Notes: generated by a model from the sequence alone, not told the origin. A stretch of DNA of 41,209 nucleotides from Nocardia brasiliensis NBRC 14402 (GCF_000308475.2 NZ_BAFT02000021.1:1-41209); one strand, 5' to 3'. Positions 1 through 7,988 are shown, counted from the first letter of the stretch. A program made the numbers and translations.

Positions 1-414
1 ATATCCGGGCCAGAACTCCACCGCCAGATCCCACGCGGGTTTGCGCTCGACGCCGGTGAGCTCGGTGACCGTCACCTCGAACTGCGCACCGCCGTGCCGG
101 ACCGTGGCCGTCGTCGCGGCCCGCAGATTCGCCGACCAGGCAGGATGTTTCGCACTGCCCCAATTCGAACCGATGACCAGGAAGTCCTCGCCCCGCGGCA
201 CATACAGCAGCGACGTCGTGCGCGGGGTACCGGTCTTGCGACCCGCGACAGTGATCTCGATCGAGGGCAACCCGGCCAGGTCCAGCACGCCCTTGCGTCC
301 GCCGGTCCAGCGCCGAATCGTCCGCTCCACCGGCAGCACGACCGGCGCGCCCCGCATCACCCAGCGTTGGCGGGCCAGCTGTCGAGCGAACGACGGCAAC
401 GGATTCGACACCAT
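1..414 (-). CDS. Deazaflavin (F420)-dependent nitroreductase family protein, 3'-partial
   Basis: The reverse strand is open from an ATG at 414 to the window edge (138 codons), so the C-terminus is missing. The translation begins MVSNPLPSFARQLARQRW and continues with a DDN-like split-barrel pattern: AGRKTGTPRTTSLLYVPRG, then FLVIGSNWG and HPAWSANLRA. In the DDN/Rv3547 family these correspond to the core strands and the cofactor-binding segment around the SNxG and HPxWxxNL motifs. Family members bind F420 or related flavins and reduce diverse, often xenobiotic, substrates. The gene is divergent from a second member of the same broad family starting at 574. Substrate cannot be inferred. The family call is strong. 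Confidence 0.85.
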   Translation of the reverse strand, partial: MVSNPLPSFARQLARQRWVMRGAPVVLPVERTIRRWTGGRKGVLDLAGLPSIEITVAGRKTGTPRTTSLLYVPRGEDFLVIGSNWGSAKHPAWSANLRAATTATVRHGGAQFEVTVTELTGVERKPAWDLAVEFWPGY

Positions 415-573
415 CCTCGAATCCTCACACGTCTTCGTCCGGCACCCGCCCCGGCAGGCCGGGACGAGGGCGATCTCACATGCGCCCAGGCCCGCCCGGC
501 CGCAAAGTCGTTGACCGCCAACACCACACGCCGATCACCGAATCCGGCCCGAATCCCCGGCCCGGAGCGGACG
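415..573. promoter_or_regulatory. Divergent intergenic region between two deazaflavin oxidoreductase genes
   Basis: This 159-bp gap lies between the start of the leftward gene (414) and the start of the rightward one (574), so promoters for both must sit here. A GGAG-type ribosome binding site lies about 564-570, just upstream of the ATG at 574. I see no clear -35/-10 pair and no strong palindrome. Confidence 0.4.
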
Positions 574-1158
574 ATGGAAGCCATGGACGACTCCGCCACC
601 GGTCCCACCGCGGCGGACAGCGCGCGCCGCCGCGACATCCGGCGCGCCGCAACGGCCGAAGCCGGCAAGCACACCGTGCTCATCCGCACCCAGCGCTCCG
701 GCCGCATCCTCAGCGCCATGATGATGCCGTGGTTCCGGCTGCGTCCGCCGCGCGGCTACGGCGTCCTGACCACCACCGGCCGCAAGAGCGGCAAGCGGCG
801 GGCCAAATGCGTGCGCGTGTTCCGCCACGACAATCGGGCCTATCTGGTGCAACTGGTGCCGCCGCATCTGGCCGTCGACCGCCCTGCGGCCGCCAGCGGC
901 TGGCTGCTCAATCTGCGCGCCGACCCGCGATGCCGACTTCGCCTGCCCGACGGCGTCTTCGACGGCACCGCCCGCGACATCACCGACCCCACCGAGCGAG
1001 TCATCGCCCGCACCATCCTGTGCGAACCGGTCACCCCCACCGATTACGGCGAATGCGCCGTGCACCGGCGCGGCCTGCCCTCCCGCGCCAAAATCCAAGA
1101 GCTGCACCGATACTGGTTCGACACCGGCAACCCGATCGTCATCGAACTGCAGCCCTGA
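574..1158 (+). CDS. Nitroreductase/deazaflavin-dependent oxidoreductase family protein
   Basis: A 194-residue protein. The ATG at 574 was chosen because a GGAGCGG ribosome binding site precedes it; an in-frame ATG at 583 is an alternative. The N-terminal third is charged (SARRRDIRRAATAEAGKH). The core has GYGVLTTTGRKSGKRRAKCV, then YLVQLVPPHL, then SGWLLNLRADPRCRLRL, which match the TxGRKSG...WxxNLRAxP pattern of the DDN-like deazaflavin family. The end (HRYWFDTGNPIVIELQP) is typical of a subgroup annotated only as nitroreductase family. It probably binds F420 and acts in the cytosol; its substrate is unknown. It ends 10 bp from the stop of the convergent gene at 1169. Confidence 0.8.
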   Translation: MEAMDDSATGPTAADSARRRDIRRAATAEAGKHTVLIRTQRSGRILSAMMMPWFRLRPPRGYGVLTTTGRKSGKRRAKCVRVFRHDNRAYLVQLVPPHLAVDRPAAASGWLLNLRADPRCRLRLPDGVFDGTARDITDPTERVIARTILCEPVTPTDYGECAVHRRGLPSRAKIQELHRYWFDTGNPIVIELQP

Positions 1159-1168
1159 GCCGTCATGG

Positions 1169-1645
1169 TCAGATCAGGGCGATCGCGGCGGTCAGACCGG
1201 CCAGAGCGATCGTTTGCAGCGCGACCCGAGCGGGGATGACGCTGTCCCACTTGTCCTGCAGCGCACGCGCATTCGGCGGAGTGATGCCCGCCTGCGCGGC
1301 CGCGGTCTGCACCGTGTTGACCGGCTTGGCGATGCGCACGTAGATGAGCAACCAGATCACCAAGGCGGCCACCGCGATTCCCGCGGCGACCGCCGCGGCG
1401 AACTGACCGCCGATGGCCGCCAGCACGACCGTGAGCACCGCGGCGATCACACCGCCCGCACCGAACACCGGCATCCGCCGGTCACCGTAGTAGTGCCCCC
1501 AACCCGCCGACGACGTCAGCGTGCTGTCGTCCATCCGCGCGTACACCGCGCGCGTGATGAGGGCGTAGCACGCGTCGGTGCCGTAGACGACCCCGTTCGC
1601 GAGCACCGCGACGATGGCGACGACCTGAGCGACTGTGCTGAACAT
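1169..1645 (-). CDS. DUF1772 (anthrone oxygenase-like) membrane protein
   Basis: A 158-residue, strongly hydrophobic protein with about four membrane segments: near residues 5-25, 60-80, 82-105 and the last 20. The segment between the third and fourth helices (NARALQDKWDSVIPARVALQ) has the LQxxWD..R pattern of DUF1772 proteins, a family that includes fungal anthrone oxygenases. Its catalytic role in bacteria is not established. The start at 1645 gives an initial transmembrane helix directly. Two operator-like repeats lie 20-51 bp upstream, so expression is probably controlled by a repressor. Neighbours are a convergent oxidoreductase and a divergent MMPL transporter. Confidence 0.75.
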   Translation of the reverse strand: MFSTVAQVVAIVAVLANGVVYGTDACYALITRAVYARMDDSTLTSSAGWGHYYGDRRMPVFGAGGVIAAVLTVVLAAIGGQFAAAVAAGIAVAALVIWLLIYVRIAKPVNTVQTAAAQAGITPPNARALQDKWDSVIPARVALQTIALAGLTAAIALI

Positions 1646-1664
1646 GACTGGACTCCGTCTGTAG

Positions 1665-1696
1665 ATCTAGCGTTGCTAATCAATCTAGCACCACTA
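1665..1696. promoter_or_regulatory. Two tandem operator-like sites upstream of the DUF1772 gene
   Basis: The sequence carries two copies of ATCTAGC-N4-CTA (1665-1678 and 1683-1696), 18 bp centre to centre. Each contains a short palindrome: CTAG-N5-CTAA in the first and CTAG-N5-CTAG in the second. They lie immediately upstream of the leftward DUF1772 start, where a TetR or MarR repressor would block transcription. No regulator gene is adjacent; the nearest is the TetR at 7154-7852. Repeat and spacing are seen directly; function is inferred. Confidence 0.5.
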
Positions 1697-1912
1697 GGTA
1701 CACGAAGCGCAACCCGGAGACGAAAACGCAGGAGAAACCGCAGAGCTATTACCTGGCAACCACTTTCCGGCGAGCAGTCCCACACCGCCGGTACTTTGGA
1801 GAGCGCGCACATCGGGCGCGACCCACCGGAAAGGACCCAGACACTTGACGATCGGTGCCTCGAGGCCGCACACCACCCACCCGTCCGGCCGGCACCGCCG
1901 GAGGGGCTGCTG
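1697..1912. other. Upstream region of the MMPL gene
   Basis: About 215 bp between the operator-like repeats and the MMPL start. No convincing open frame with its own ribosome binding site and no clear sigma-70-type promoter were found. The final bases hold a GGAGGGG Shine-Dalgarno (about 1900-1906) that fixes the MMPL start. Confidence 0.4.
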
Positions 1913-4228
1913 ATGTTCGCACGCTGGGGGGACCTCGTCCATCGATTCCGGTTCATCGTCATCGCCGTCGTCGGCGCGGGCATGCTCGCCCTCGGTGGAT
2001 ACGGCTACGACCTCGGCAATCATCTCGGCGCCAGCGGCTTCGACGACCCGACCTCGGAATCCGCGCACGCCGCCCGCACCGCCGACGCGGCATTCGGCCG
2101 CGACCACACCGCCGACGTCATCGTGCTCTACACCGCGCCACCCGGCGTATCACTCGACGATCCGGACTTCAGCACCCAGATCATCGACAACCTCAACCGG
2201 CTCCCCCGCGAACACCCGCAGATCGACCGGGTCAACGGCGCCTACTGGCAAACCGAGAACGCCCCCGCCCAGCCGAGCTTCTTCGGCAAGCCCGAAAAGC
2301 ACCGCGCCTTCGCCTCCATCGCCATCAAAGGCGACAACGACACCGACATCGTCAACAACTTCCGCGCCGTCAAAGACGCCTTCTACATCCCCGGCGTCGA
2401 CGTCCAGGTCGCCGGGCTGCAACCGGTCGCGGGCGCACTCACCGACACCCTCGCCGATGACCTGCACCGCATGGAACTGCTCGCCCTGCCCGCCGTCGCG
2501 ATCCTGCTCTTCTTCGTCTTCGGCGGCCTCGTCGCCGCCGCGCTGCCGCTGGTGCTGGGCGGCCTCACCATCATCAGCGCCAACGGCATCGTCCGCTTCA
2601 TCACCGAATTCACCCAGGTCAACTCGTTCGTCTCCAGCGTCGTCACGATGATCGGCCTCGGCCTGGCCATCGACTACGGCCTGTTCATCGTCAGCCGCTT
2701 CCGCGAAGAGATCGCCGAAGGCTACGACACCCCCACCGCCGTCCGCCGCACCGTCATGACCGCGGGCCGCACCGTCGTCTTCTCCGCCACCATGATCGTC
2801 ACCAGCCTCGGCGGCATGCTCTTCTTCCCCCAAGGCTTCCTGCGCTCGCTCGCCTACGGCTCCATCGCGACGGTGTCCCTCGCCGCGCTCTCCGCGATCA
2901 CCATCCTGCCCGCGATCCTGAGCATCCTCGGCCCGCGCGTCGACCTGCTCGGCGTCAAACGCTTCAGCCGCAGCAAAACCGCCGACGAAGTCGAGAACGG
3001 ACTCTGGGGCCGCACCACCCGCTGGGTCATGCAGCACCCGACCAAGATCGCCATCCCGATCAGCATCGGCCTGCTCATCCTGATCATCCCGGTCAAGAAC
3101 ATCGCCTTCGGCACCTTCAGCGAAACCTACCTACCGCCCGACCACACCACCCGCATAGCCCAGCACGACTTCGACACCACCTTCCCGCTGCGCAAATCCG
3201 ACCCCGTACAACTCGTCTTCGTCACCGAGGAGACCGACGAGAACCGTCAAGCACACCGCAACGCCATCGGCGCGGTGCTCAAACAGGCGAACCAGGCACC
3301 CGGCCTCGCCGAGCAAAGACCAGGCGTGCCAGGCCAATTCGCCACACCGAAAGCCTCAACCAGCCAACCCGGCGTCTACCGCAGCGAAGCCACCCTGGCC
3401 GACTCCACCGACACCGACGCGGCCAACGCCACCATCGACTACCTGCGCGCGATGGATGTACCCGACGACATCACCGTGCTCGTCGGCGGCCAGCCCGCGA
3501 TCAAGAAGGACACCATCGACGGCATGCTCGGCCGCATCCCGTTCATGGTCGTCGTGGTGCTGCTGCTCACCACCCTGCTCATGTTCCTGACCTTCGGCTC
3601 CCTGGTGCTGCCGATCAAAGCCGCACTCATGAGCGTGCTCGGCCTCGGCTCCACCCTCGGCATCCTCACCCTCATCTTCATCGACGGCCACGGCGCGAGC
3701 CTGCTCAATTTCACCCCGCAGCCGATCCAAGCCAACGTGCTCATCCTGATCATCGCGATCATCTACGGGCTCTCCACCGACTACGAGGTATTCCTGTTGT
3801 CCCGCATGGTCGAAGCGCGCGCGAAGGGCGCCACGACCACCGAGGCCATCCGGATCGGCACCGCGCACACCGGCGGCATCATCACCGCCGCCGCGCTCAT
3901 CCTGCTCGTCGTCACGGGCGCCTTCGCCTTCTCCGACCTGGTGATGATGCAGTACATCGCCTACGGCATGATCGCCGCGCTCTTCATCGACGCCACCATC
4001 CTGCGCATGCTCCTGGTGCCCGCGGTCATGAAACTGCTCGGCGACGACTGCTGGTGGGCACCGGCCTGGATGAAACGCCTCCAGCAACGCGTCGGCCTCG
4101 GCGAACCCGTCCTCGACGACGAACATCCCACCACCCGCGGCATGACCGACCTGGTCGAGACCACACCGGTGACCGACCCGGTCACGGTCCGGCTCCCCGT
4201 CGTAGAGTCCGACAAGGTCCGGCGCTGA
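1913..4228 (+). CDS. MMPL family (RND-type) membrane transporter
   Basis: A 771-residue transporter. The open frame extends further upstream, but ATG 1913 (MFARWGDLVHRFRF) is preceded by GGAGGGG and starts directly with the first helix. The topology is the standard duplicated MMPL fold: TM1, an extracellular porter loop (about residues 40-190), five helices, a second porter loop (about 395-550), then the last helices and a cytosolic tail. The conserved Asp-Tyr proton-relay pairs are visible as GLAIDYGLF (D254-Y255) and GLSTDYEVF (D623-Y624). Family members export lipids, siderophores or drugs across the plasma membrane using the proton gradient. There is no linked lipid or siderophore synthesis gene, so the substrate is unknown. 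Confidence 0.95.
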   Translation: MFARWGDLVHRFRFIVIAVVGAGMLALGGYGYDLGNHLGASGFDDPTSESAHAARTADAAFGRDHTADVIVLYTAPPGVSLDDPDFSTQIIDNLNRLPREHPQIDRVNGAYWQTENAPAQPSFFGKPEKHRAFASIAIKGDNDTDIVNNFRAVKDAFYIPGVDVQVAGLQPVAGALTDTLADDLHRMELLALPAVAILLFFVFGGLVAAALPLVLGGLTIISANGIVRFITEFTQVNSFVSSVVTMIGLGLAIDYGLFIVSRFREEIAEGYDTPTAVRRTVMTAGRTVVFSATMIVTSLGGMLFFPQGFLRSLAYGSIATVSLAALSAITILPAILSILGPRVDLLGVKRFSRSKTADEVENGLWGRTTRWVMQHPTKIAIPISIGLLILIIPVKNIAFGTFSETYLPPDHTTRIAQHDFDTTFPLRKSDPVQLVFVTEETDENRQAHRNAIGAVLKQANQAPGLAEQRPGVPGQFATPKASTSQPGVYRSEATLADSTDTDAANATIDYLRAMDVPDDITVLVGGQPAIKKDTIDGMLGRIPFMVVVVLLLTTLLMFLTFGSLVLPIKAALMSVLGLGSTLGILTLIFIDGHGASLLNFTPQPIQANVLILIIAIIYGLSTDYEVFLLSRMVEARAKGATTTEAIRIGTAHTGGIITAAALILLVVTGAFAFSDLVMMQYIAYGMIAALFIDATILRMLLVPAVMKLLGDDCWWAPAWMKRLQQRVGLGEPVLDDEHPTTRGMTDLVETTPVTDPVTVRLPVVESDKVRR

Positions 4229-4237
4229 CGACCCGAA

Positions 4238-4252
4238 TCTGCTGTCAGCAGA
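4238..4252. terminator. Small hairpin after the MMPL gene
   Basis: A perfect 6-bp stem TCTGCT / AGCAGA with a 3-nt loop lies 10 bp after the MMPL stop. There is no T-tract, so it is at best a weak terminator or an mRNA 3'-end structure. Confidence 0.3.
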
Positions 4253-4258
4253 CCGACG

Positions 4259-4287
4259 TTCGGCTCGGACGCGCGGCGAACTAGCGT
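4259..4287 (+). promoter_or_regulatory. Candidate promoter of the LLM oxidoreductase gene
   Basis: TTCGGC (4259-4264) and TAGCGT (4282-4287) are separated by 17 bp. The second fits the TANNNT -10 pattern common in actinobacteria; the first is a weak -35. The start codon is at 4316 with an AAGGGAGG ribosome binding site at about 4301-4309. Confidence 0.35.
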
Positions 4288-4315
4288 GGGCACCCTTCGA
4301 AAAGGGAGGTCGAGC

Positions 4316-5254
4316 ATGCCCACACCGATCAAGTTTTCCATGGCCGCCGACGTGATCAGCATCGGCTCGCTGCCGGACTTCGCCCGCGGCTGCGAAGCCG
4401 ACGGTTTCGACGCGTTGATGGTCCCCGATCATCCTGGCGCGTTCGCCGCACCGTTCGTCGCACTCGCCGCCGCAGCGACCGCCACCGCGACGATCAAGCT
4501 CGGTACCAACGTCGTCAACGCGGGCATGTGGGAACCGTTCCTGCTGGCCGGCGAGCTCGCCACGCTCGACCTCGTCTCCGGTGGGCGCGCGGTCTTCGGG
4601 ATCGGCGCCGGGCACACCCCGGCGGAATGGACGATGCAAGGCCGCGAACACCCTTCCGCGGCAGCGCGAGTCGCGCGGATGATCGAGGTCGGCGACACGA
4701 CCCGGCGGCTACTCGCCGGTGAAACGGTCACCTTCGCCGGTGACCACGTGCGGCTCCAGGACGCGGTGCTCGACCGACCGCGCCCTATCCAGACGCCGAT
4801 CCCGGTCCTCGTGGGCGGCAACGGGGACCGCGTCCTGCGCTACGCCGCCGACATCGCCGATATCGTCGGCTTCTCCGGGCTCGGCCGCACCCTGCCCGAC
4901 GGGCACCGGCACGAAACCCGCTGGAGCCGAGCCGAGATCGACGCCCAGGTCGCGAAGGTGCACGAGACCACGGCCGCGAACGGGCGCACACCCGCCCTCG
5001 AAGCCCTCGTACAACACGTCGAGATCACCGACGACGCCGAGGCCGCCTGCGCGCGCTTGGCCGCCGAGATACCGACCACGACGGCCGCCGAACTGCTGAG
5101 TGCCCCGTACGTGCTGATCGGCACGGTGGACGAGCTGGTCACCGAGCTACGTGGCCATCAGCAGCGTTGGGGTTTCGACCGATTCGTGATGCGTGCGCCC
5201 GCACGAGAGGCTGGTGCACAGCTGTTGGCGGCGCTCGCCGCGACGGCAAGTTAG
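4316..5254 (+). CDS. LLM class F420-dependent oxidoreductase
   Basis: A 312-residue luciferase-like TIM-barrel protein. ATG 4316 is preceded by a near-perfect AAGGGAGG site; an in-frame ATG at 4286 would add ten residues and lacks such a site. Family landmarks are the early CEADGFDALMVPDHP strand-loop, KLGTNVVNAGMWEPFLLAGELATLDLVSGGR, GIGAGHTPAEW, and RPIQTPIPVLVGGNG, the usual cofactor and barrel segments of F420-dependent LLM enzymes. It resembles the subgroup typified by mycobacterial MSMEG_2516 (TIGR03621), recalled and not searched. The enzyme is cytosolic and would transfer hydride between F420 and an unknown substrate. It is likely a monocistron bounded by hairpins on both sides. Confidence 0.9.
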   Translation: MPTPIKFSMAADVISIGSLPDFARGCEADGFDALMVPDHPGAFAAPFVALAAAATATATIKLGTNVVNAGMWEPFLLAGELATLDLVSGGRAVFGIGAGHTPAEWTMQGREHPSAAARVARMIEVGDTTRRLLAGETVTFAGDHVRLQDAVLDRPRPIQTPIPVLVGGNGDRVLRYAADIADIVGFSGLGRTLPDGHRHETRWSRAEIDAQVAKVHETTAANGRTPALEALVQHVEITDDAEAACARLAAEIPTTTAAELLSAPYVLIGTVDELVTELRGHQQRWGFDRFVMRAPAREAGAQLLAALAATAS

Positions 5255-5261
5255 CAGGCGG

Positions 5262-5307
5262 CCGCACCTCCCTCTTCTGTGCTGGTGAGGTTCTGTGGGA
5301 GGTGCGG
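5262..5307. terminator. Long-stem hairpin after the LLM gene
   Basis: An 11-bp perfect inverted repeat, CCGCACCTCCC (5262-5272) and GGGAGGTGCGG (5297-5307), with a 24-nt loop begins 8 bp after the stop codon. It probably ends the transcript, though no T-run follows. Confidence 0.5.
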
Positions 5308-5624
5308 TGCGCTGGTACGCGGTGTGTGGCGTCGGTTGAATAAGTGGCTTTACATGTTTAGATGCGCATATCTACGTAAGTAGATGTTTTTTTCAGGTCT
5401 ATAACCAGAGGTGCTCGCTCACTCGTCATTCGAAGGATCGCCGCCCCAACACGCGTCTTCCGCCCAAGGAACAACCTTCCTCCCCTGGCCCGCCGACCGG
5501 CCCGACTGCTGCCCGCACTCCCCCACCACGGCTTACGACGGCGATCACCCCGAAACGGACATTCGACCAGTTACGCTGTCCCCCAAGGTTCCCAGCGCCC
5601 CCATCGCGTTGAACAGGAGTTCTG
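5308..5624. other. Intergenic region with an AT-rich island before the GH1 gene
   Basis: About 320 bp without a supportable gene. The first third (about 5335-5400) is markedly AT-rich for this genome and contains overlapping palindromes and a seven-T run. The rest is C-rich and leads to an AGGAG ribosome binding site at about 5613-5620 for the GH1 start. Short open frames on either strand here lack ribosome binding sites and protein-like composition. Confidence 0.4.
5368..5393 (+). terminator. Rho-independent-like hairpin with T-tract
   Basis: An ATCTAC-GTAA-GTAGAT hairpin, extended by a G-U and an A-U pair, is followed by seven T residues (5387-5393). This is the classic intrinsic terminator layout and is rare in high-GC actinobacteria. 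It could instead be an operator, since TAGAT-N6-ATCTA overlaps it on the left. Confidence 0.45.
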
Positions 5625-6950
5625 ATGCGAGCACAGCGTCGTCGCTTCTCGGCCGGCCTGATCATTGCCGCCGTCGCCGTGCTCGTCGTGGGCACGGCCA
5701 CCGCAGGCGCCCGGCCGGAACCACCGGCACGGATCGATCCGCTGAGCGCCGAGTTCCTGTGGGGCGTCGCCGCATCCGGCTATCAGGCGGAAGGTCATGC
5801 TCCCGACAGCAATTGGTCCCGCTACGTCGCGGAGGGCAAAACCGCTGACCCGTACGGTGATTCGATCGACTTCTACACGCGGTATCGGTCGGATATCGCG
5901 TTGGCGGCCCAGCTCGGCGTCAAGGTGTATCGGATCGGCCTCGAGTGGGCGCGCGTCCAACCGCGGCCCGGCACTTGGGATCCCGCGGGTCTGCGTTTCT
6001 ACGACGAGGTCGTGGCCGCCATCGTCCAGGCCGGTATGCGGCCGATGCTGACGATCGATCACTGGGTGTATCCGGGGTGGGCGGTCGATCGCGGCGGCTG
6101 GCGCAATGCGGGCATCGTCGAGGACTGGCTGACCAATGCGCGCGCCCTGGTCGATCGCTACGCGGCGCGCGACCCGCTGTGGGTCACCTTCAACGAGCCG
6201 ACCTTCTACATTGTCAACGAGCTGCGCAAAGGCGGCCTGTCGCCGCTCGACGTGCCCGCGATGCACGATCGAATCGCGCAGGCACACAACGGTATCTACG
6301 ACTACATCCATCAGGTGCAGCCGGGCGCGCTGGTCACCAGCAACGTCGCGTACATCCCCACCGGCGAGGACCTGATCAACAAGCCGCTCATCGATCGCAT
6401 CGGCGCACGCCTGGATTACATCGGCATCGATTACTACTACGGCCTGTCCCCGGAAACGCTGCTGGCGGGTCCGCCCGACTTCGAGCGACTCTGGACGCAG
6501 CCGCTGCAGCCGGAGGGCATCTACTACGCCTTGCAGCACTACGCTCGGCAATTCCCGGGAAAGCCGCTCTACATCGTCGAGAACGGCATGCCGACCGAGA
6601 ACGGCGCCCCGCGCGCCGACGGGTACACCCGGGCCGACAATCTCCGCGACACCGTCTACTGGCTGCAACGCGCGAAAGCCGACGGCATGAATCTCATCGG
6701 CTACAACTACTGGAGCCTCACCGATAACTACGAATGGGGCTCCTACACACCGCGATTCGGCCTCTATACGGTCGATGTCCGCACCGATCCCACGCTCACG
6801 CGCAAGCCGACCGACGCGGTCGCCGCCTATACCGCCATCACCGGGGACGGCGGAGTGCCACCGGACTACCGGCCCACCCGAGCACCCAGACCCTGCTCGT
6901 TCGTCGACGCCCTGGCCAGCTGCACCGACCCGGTCACCCTCCCCCGATGA
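5625..6950 (+). CDS. Secreted glycoside hydrolase family 1 (beta-glucosidase-like)
   Basis: A 441-residue protein starting at an ATG with AGGAG upstream. Residues 1-28 form a signal peptide: RRR, a hydrophobic core LIIAAVAVLVVGTATA, then a small-residue cleavage site. The GH1 barrel follows: FLWGVAASGYQAEG, YRIGLEWARVQP, the acid/base motif TFNEP (E191), the nucleophile motif IVENG (E319), and YWSLTDNYEWG near the end for the aglycone site. The length is normal for bacterial GH1. A signal peptide is unusual in bacterial GH1 enzymes, most of which are cytosolic, so this one probably acts outside the membrane on beta-glycosides. Its stop overlaps the next start (ATGA), indicating translational coupling. 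Confidence 0.93.
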   Translation: MRAQRRRFSAGLIIAAVAVLVVGTATAGARPEPPARIDPLSAEFLWGVAASGYQAEGHAPDSNWSRYVAEGKTADPYGDSIDFYTRYRSDIALAAQLGVKVYRIGLEWARVQPRPGTWDPAGLRFYDEVVAAIVQAGMRPMLTIDHWVYPGWAVDRGGWRNAGIVEDWLTNARALVDRYAARDPLWVTFNEPTFYIVNELRKGGLSPLDVPAMHDRIAQAHNGIYDYIHQVQPGALVTSNVAYIPTGEDLINKPLIDRIGARLDYIGIDYYYGLSPETLLAGPPDFERLWTQPLQPEGIYYALQHYARQFPGKPLYIVENGMPTENGAPRADGYTRADNLRDTVYWLQRAKADGMNLIGYNYWSLTDNYEWGSYTPRFGLYTVDVRTDPTLTRKPTDAVAAYTAITGDGGVPPDYRPTRAPRPCSFVDALASCTDPVTLPR

Positions 6951-7147
6951 CCGAAACCCCGGATCCCACTGCGACTCTGCGCCGCTGGGCAGATTCCGGC
7001 GCGATCTGGCGGGTGCTCGCGCGCACCACCACACGGGTGACCGTCGGCCTCTTCGAGTGCACCGGTGGCCAAGAAGTCGACCGCATCACCTCCACCGATC
7101 CTGCTCTGCTGCGCTTCCTCGGCGATCGTTGGAGCAGCGAAGACTGA
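6947..7147 (+). CDS. Small conserved actinobacterial protein (66 aa)
   Basis: A 66-residue protein whose ATG overlaps the GH1 stop by four bases (ATGA). The sequence (LRRWADSGAIWRVL, VTVGLFECTGGQEVDR, then DPALLRFLGDR) matches a small uncharacterised family common in mycobacteria and Nocardia, with the pattern W-x-DSGA-x-WRV and C-x-GG-E-x-D-R. It has no signal peptide or membrane segment and is probably a cytosolic single-domain alpha/beta protein. Function unknown. Coupling with a secreted glycosidase may be accidental. It ends 6 bp from the convergent TetR gene. Confidence 0.8.
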   Translation: MTETPDPTATLRRWADSGAIWRVLARTTTRVTVGLFECTGGQEVDRITSTDPALLRFLGDRWSSED

Positions 7148-7153
7148 CCTCGC

Positions 7154-7852
7154 TCAGCGCCGGTGGCCGAGCATGTCGAGCAACGCGTCCACCTGCTGGT
7201 CGAACAGGTCGGTGCGGTCGGTGAAGGTATCCGTGCCGTACATGTCGAAGACATCGGCGCTCACGGCACCGAAGAGGCTCGCCCAGAACGTGATGCCACG
7301 GGCGAACAGCCAATCCGGCAGGGGCAGTTCGAATTCACCGCGGATCCGGTCGAAATCGGCTGCGAGGGTGGCCGATACGGCGGGCTCGGGCCGCGGGGTG
7401 GTCAGCTGACCGGCCAGGTAGGCGCGGGCGAACAGACCCTGCAAGGTGGTGATCACCCGGGTGCCGGGCGTCATCGTCTGCTCGGCGGGTGCGTCGTAGC
7501 CGGGCACGGGCGTGCCGAAGAGCAGCCCGTAGCGAGCGGGTTCGGCCTGCGCCCAGCGACGCACCGAGCGGCACAGGATGCGGATCTGTGCGATCGGGTC
7601 GTCGGGCGCCGTCGCCAGATCGGCGTCCACGGCGTCGCCGAGCGCGTTGTAGCCGTCGATCACCAGCAGCGTGAGCAGCTCGTCGCGGCTGCGTACGTAG
7701 CGGTAGACCGCCGAGGACACCACACCCAGGTCACGCGCGACGGCCCGCAGCGACAAGGCCGCGGCCCCTTCCGAAGCGAGATGCTCGCGGCCGATACGGA
7801 CTATGTCGTTCATGGTCTGCGCTCTGGCGCGCGCACGCGGAGTCGTCGGCAT
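7154..7852 (-). CDS. TetR family transcriptional regulator
   Basis: A 232-residue regulator. The N-terminal helix-turn-helix lies at about residues 15-65 (LSLRAVARDLGVVSSAVYRYVRSRDELLTLLV), with the canonical AVARxLGV..SAVYRYV recognition helix. The C-terminal part (RWAQAEPARYGLLFGTPVPGY ... FWASLFGAVSADVF) fits the WHG-type ligand-binding domain of one TetR branch. It is divergent from the ChoD-like gene across 164 bp, so it probably represses itself and possibly choD. A short charged leader precedes an alternative Met at residue 14 (MNDIVRIG), which is also a plausible start. Confidence 0.92.
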   Translation of the reverse strand: MPTTPRARARAQTMNDIVRIGREHLASEGAAALSLRAVARDLGVVSSAVYRYVRSRDELLTLLVIDGYNALGDAVDADLATAPDDPIAQIRILCRSVRRWAQAEPARYGLLFGTPVPGYDAPAEQTMTPGTRVITTLQGLFARAYLAGQLTTPRPEPAVSATLAADFDRIRGEFELPLPDWLFARGITFWASLFGAVSADVFDMYGTDTFTDRTDLFDQQVDALLDMLGHRR

Positions 7853-7864
7853 ACCCCACCGTGC

Positions 7865-7886
7865 AATATTCAGAGAGCACTGTCAA
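7865..7886 (-). promoter_or_regulatory. Candidate tetR promoter/operator
   Basis: On the minus strand a perfect TTGACA (7886-7881) precedes GTGCTCTCTG and AATATT (7870-7865), just upstream of the tetR start at 7852. The -35 match is good; the -10 spacing is short, so the box assignment is uncertain. Confidence 0.35.
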
Positions 7887-7964
7887 CAACAGCGAGCGCC
7901 GCTCTGTGAAGTACCGGGCGCGGGGACGAATCGGCCCGAGCCGCCCTGGTTCGGCGCACAAGCT

Positions 7965-7988
7965 ACTCGGTAGTAGTGTTAGCCGAGT
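7965..7988. promoter_or_regulatory. Inverted repeat upstream of the ChoD-like gene
   Basis: ACTCGG (7965-7970) and CCGAGT (7983-7988) are perfect inverted 6-bp arms around a 12-bp, AT-richer spacer holding TAGTAGTGTTAG. The site lies 28 bp upstream of the start codon, where a TetR dimer could bind over the promoter. The divergent TetR is the obvious candidate; this is inference. Confidence 0.4.

Noticed and set aside
3356..4651. A 431-codon minus-strand frame over the MMPL and LLM genes
   Set aside because: It is antisense to two clear genes with Asp/Glu/His-rich random-like content.
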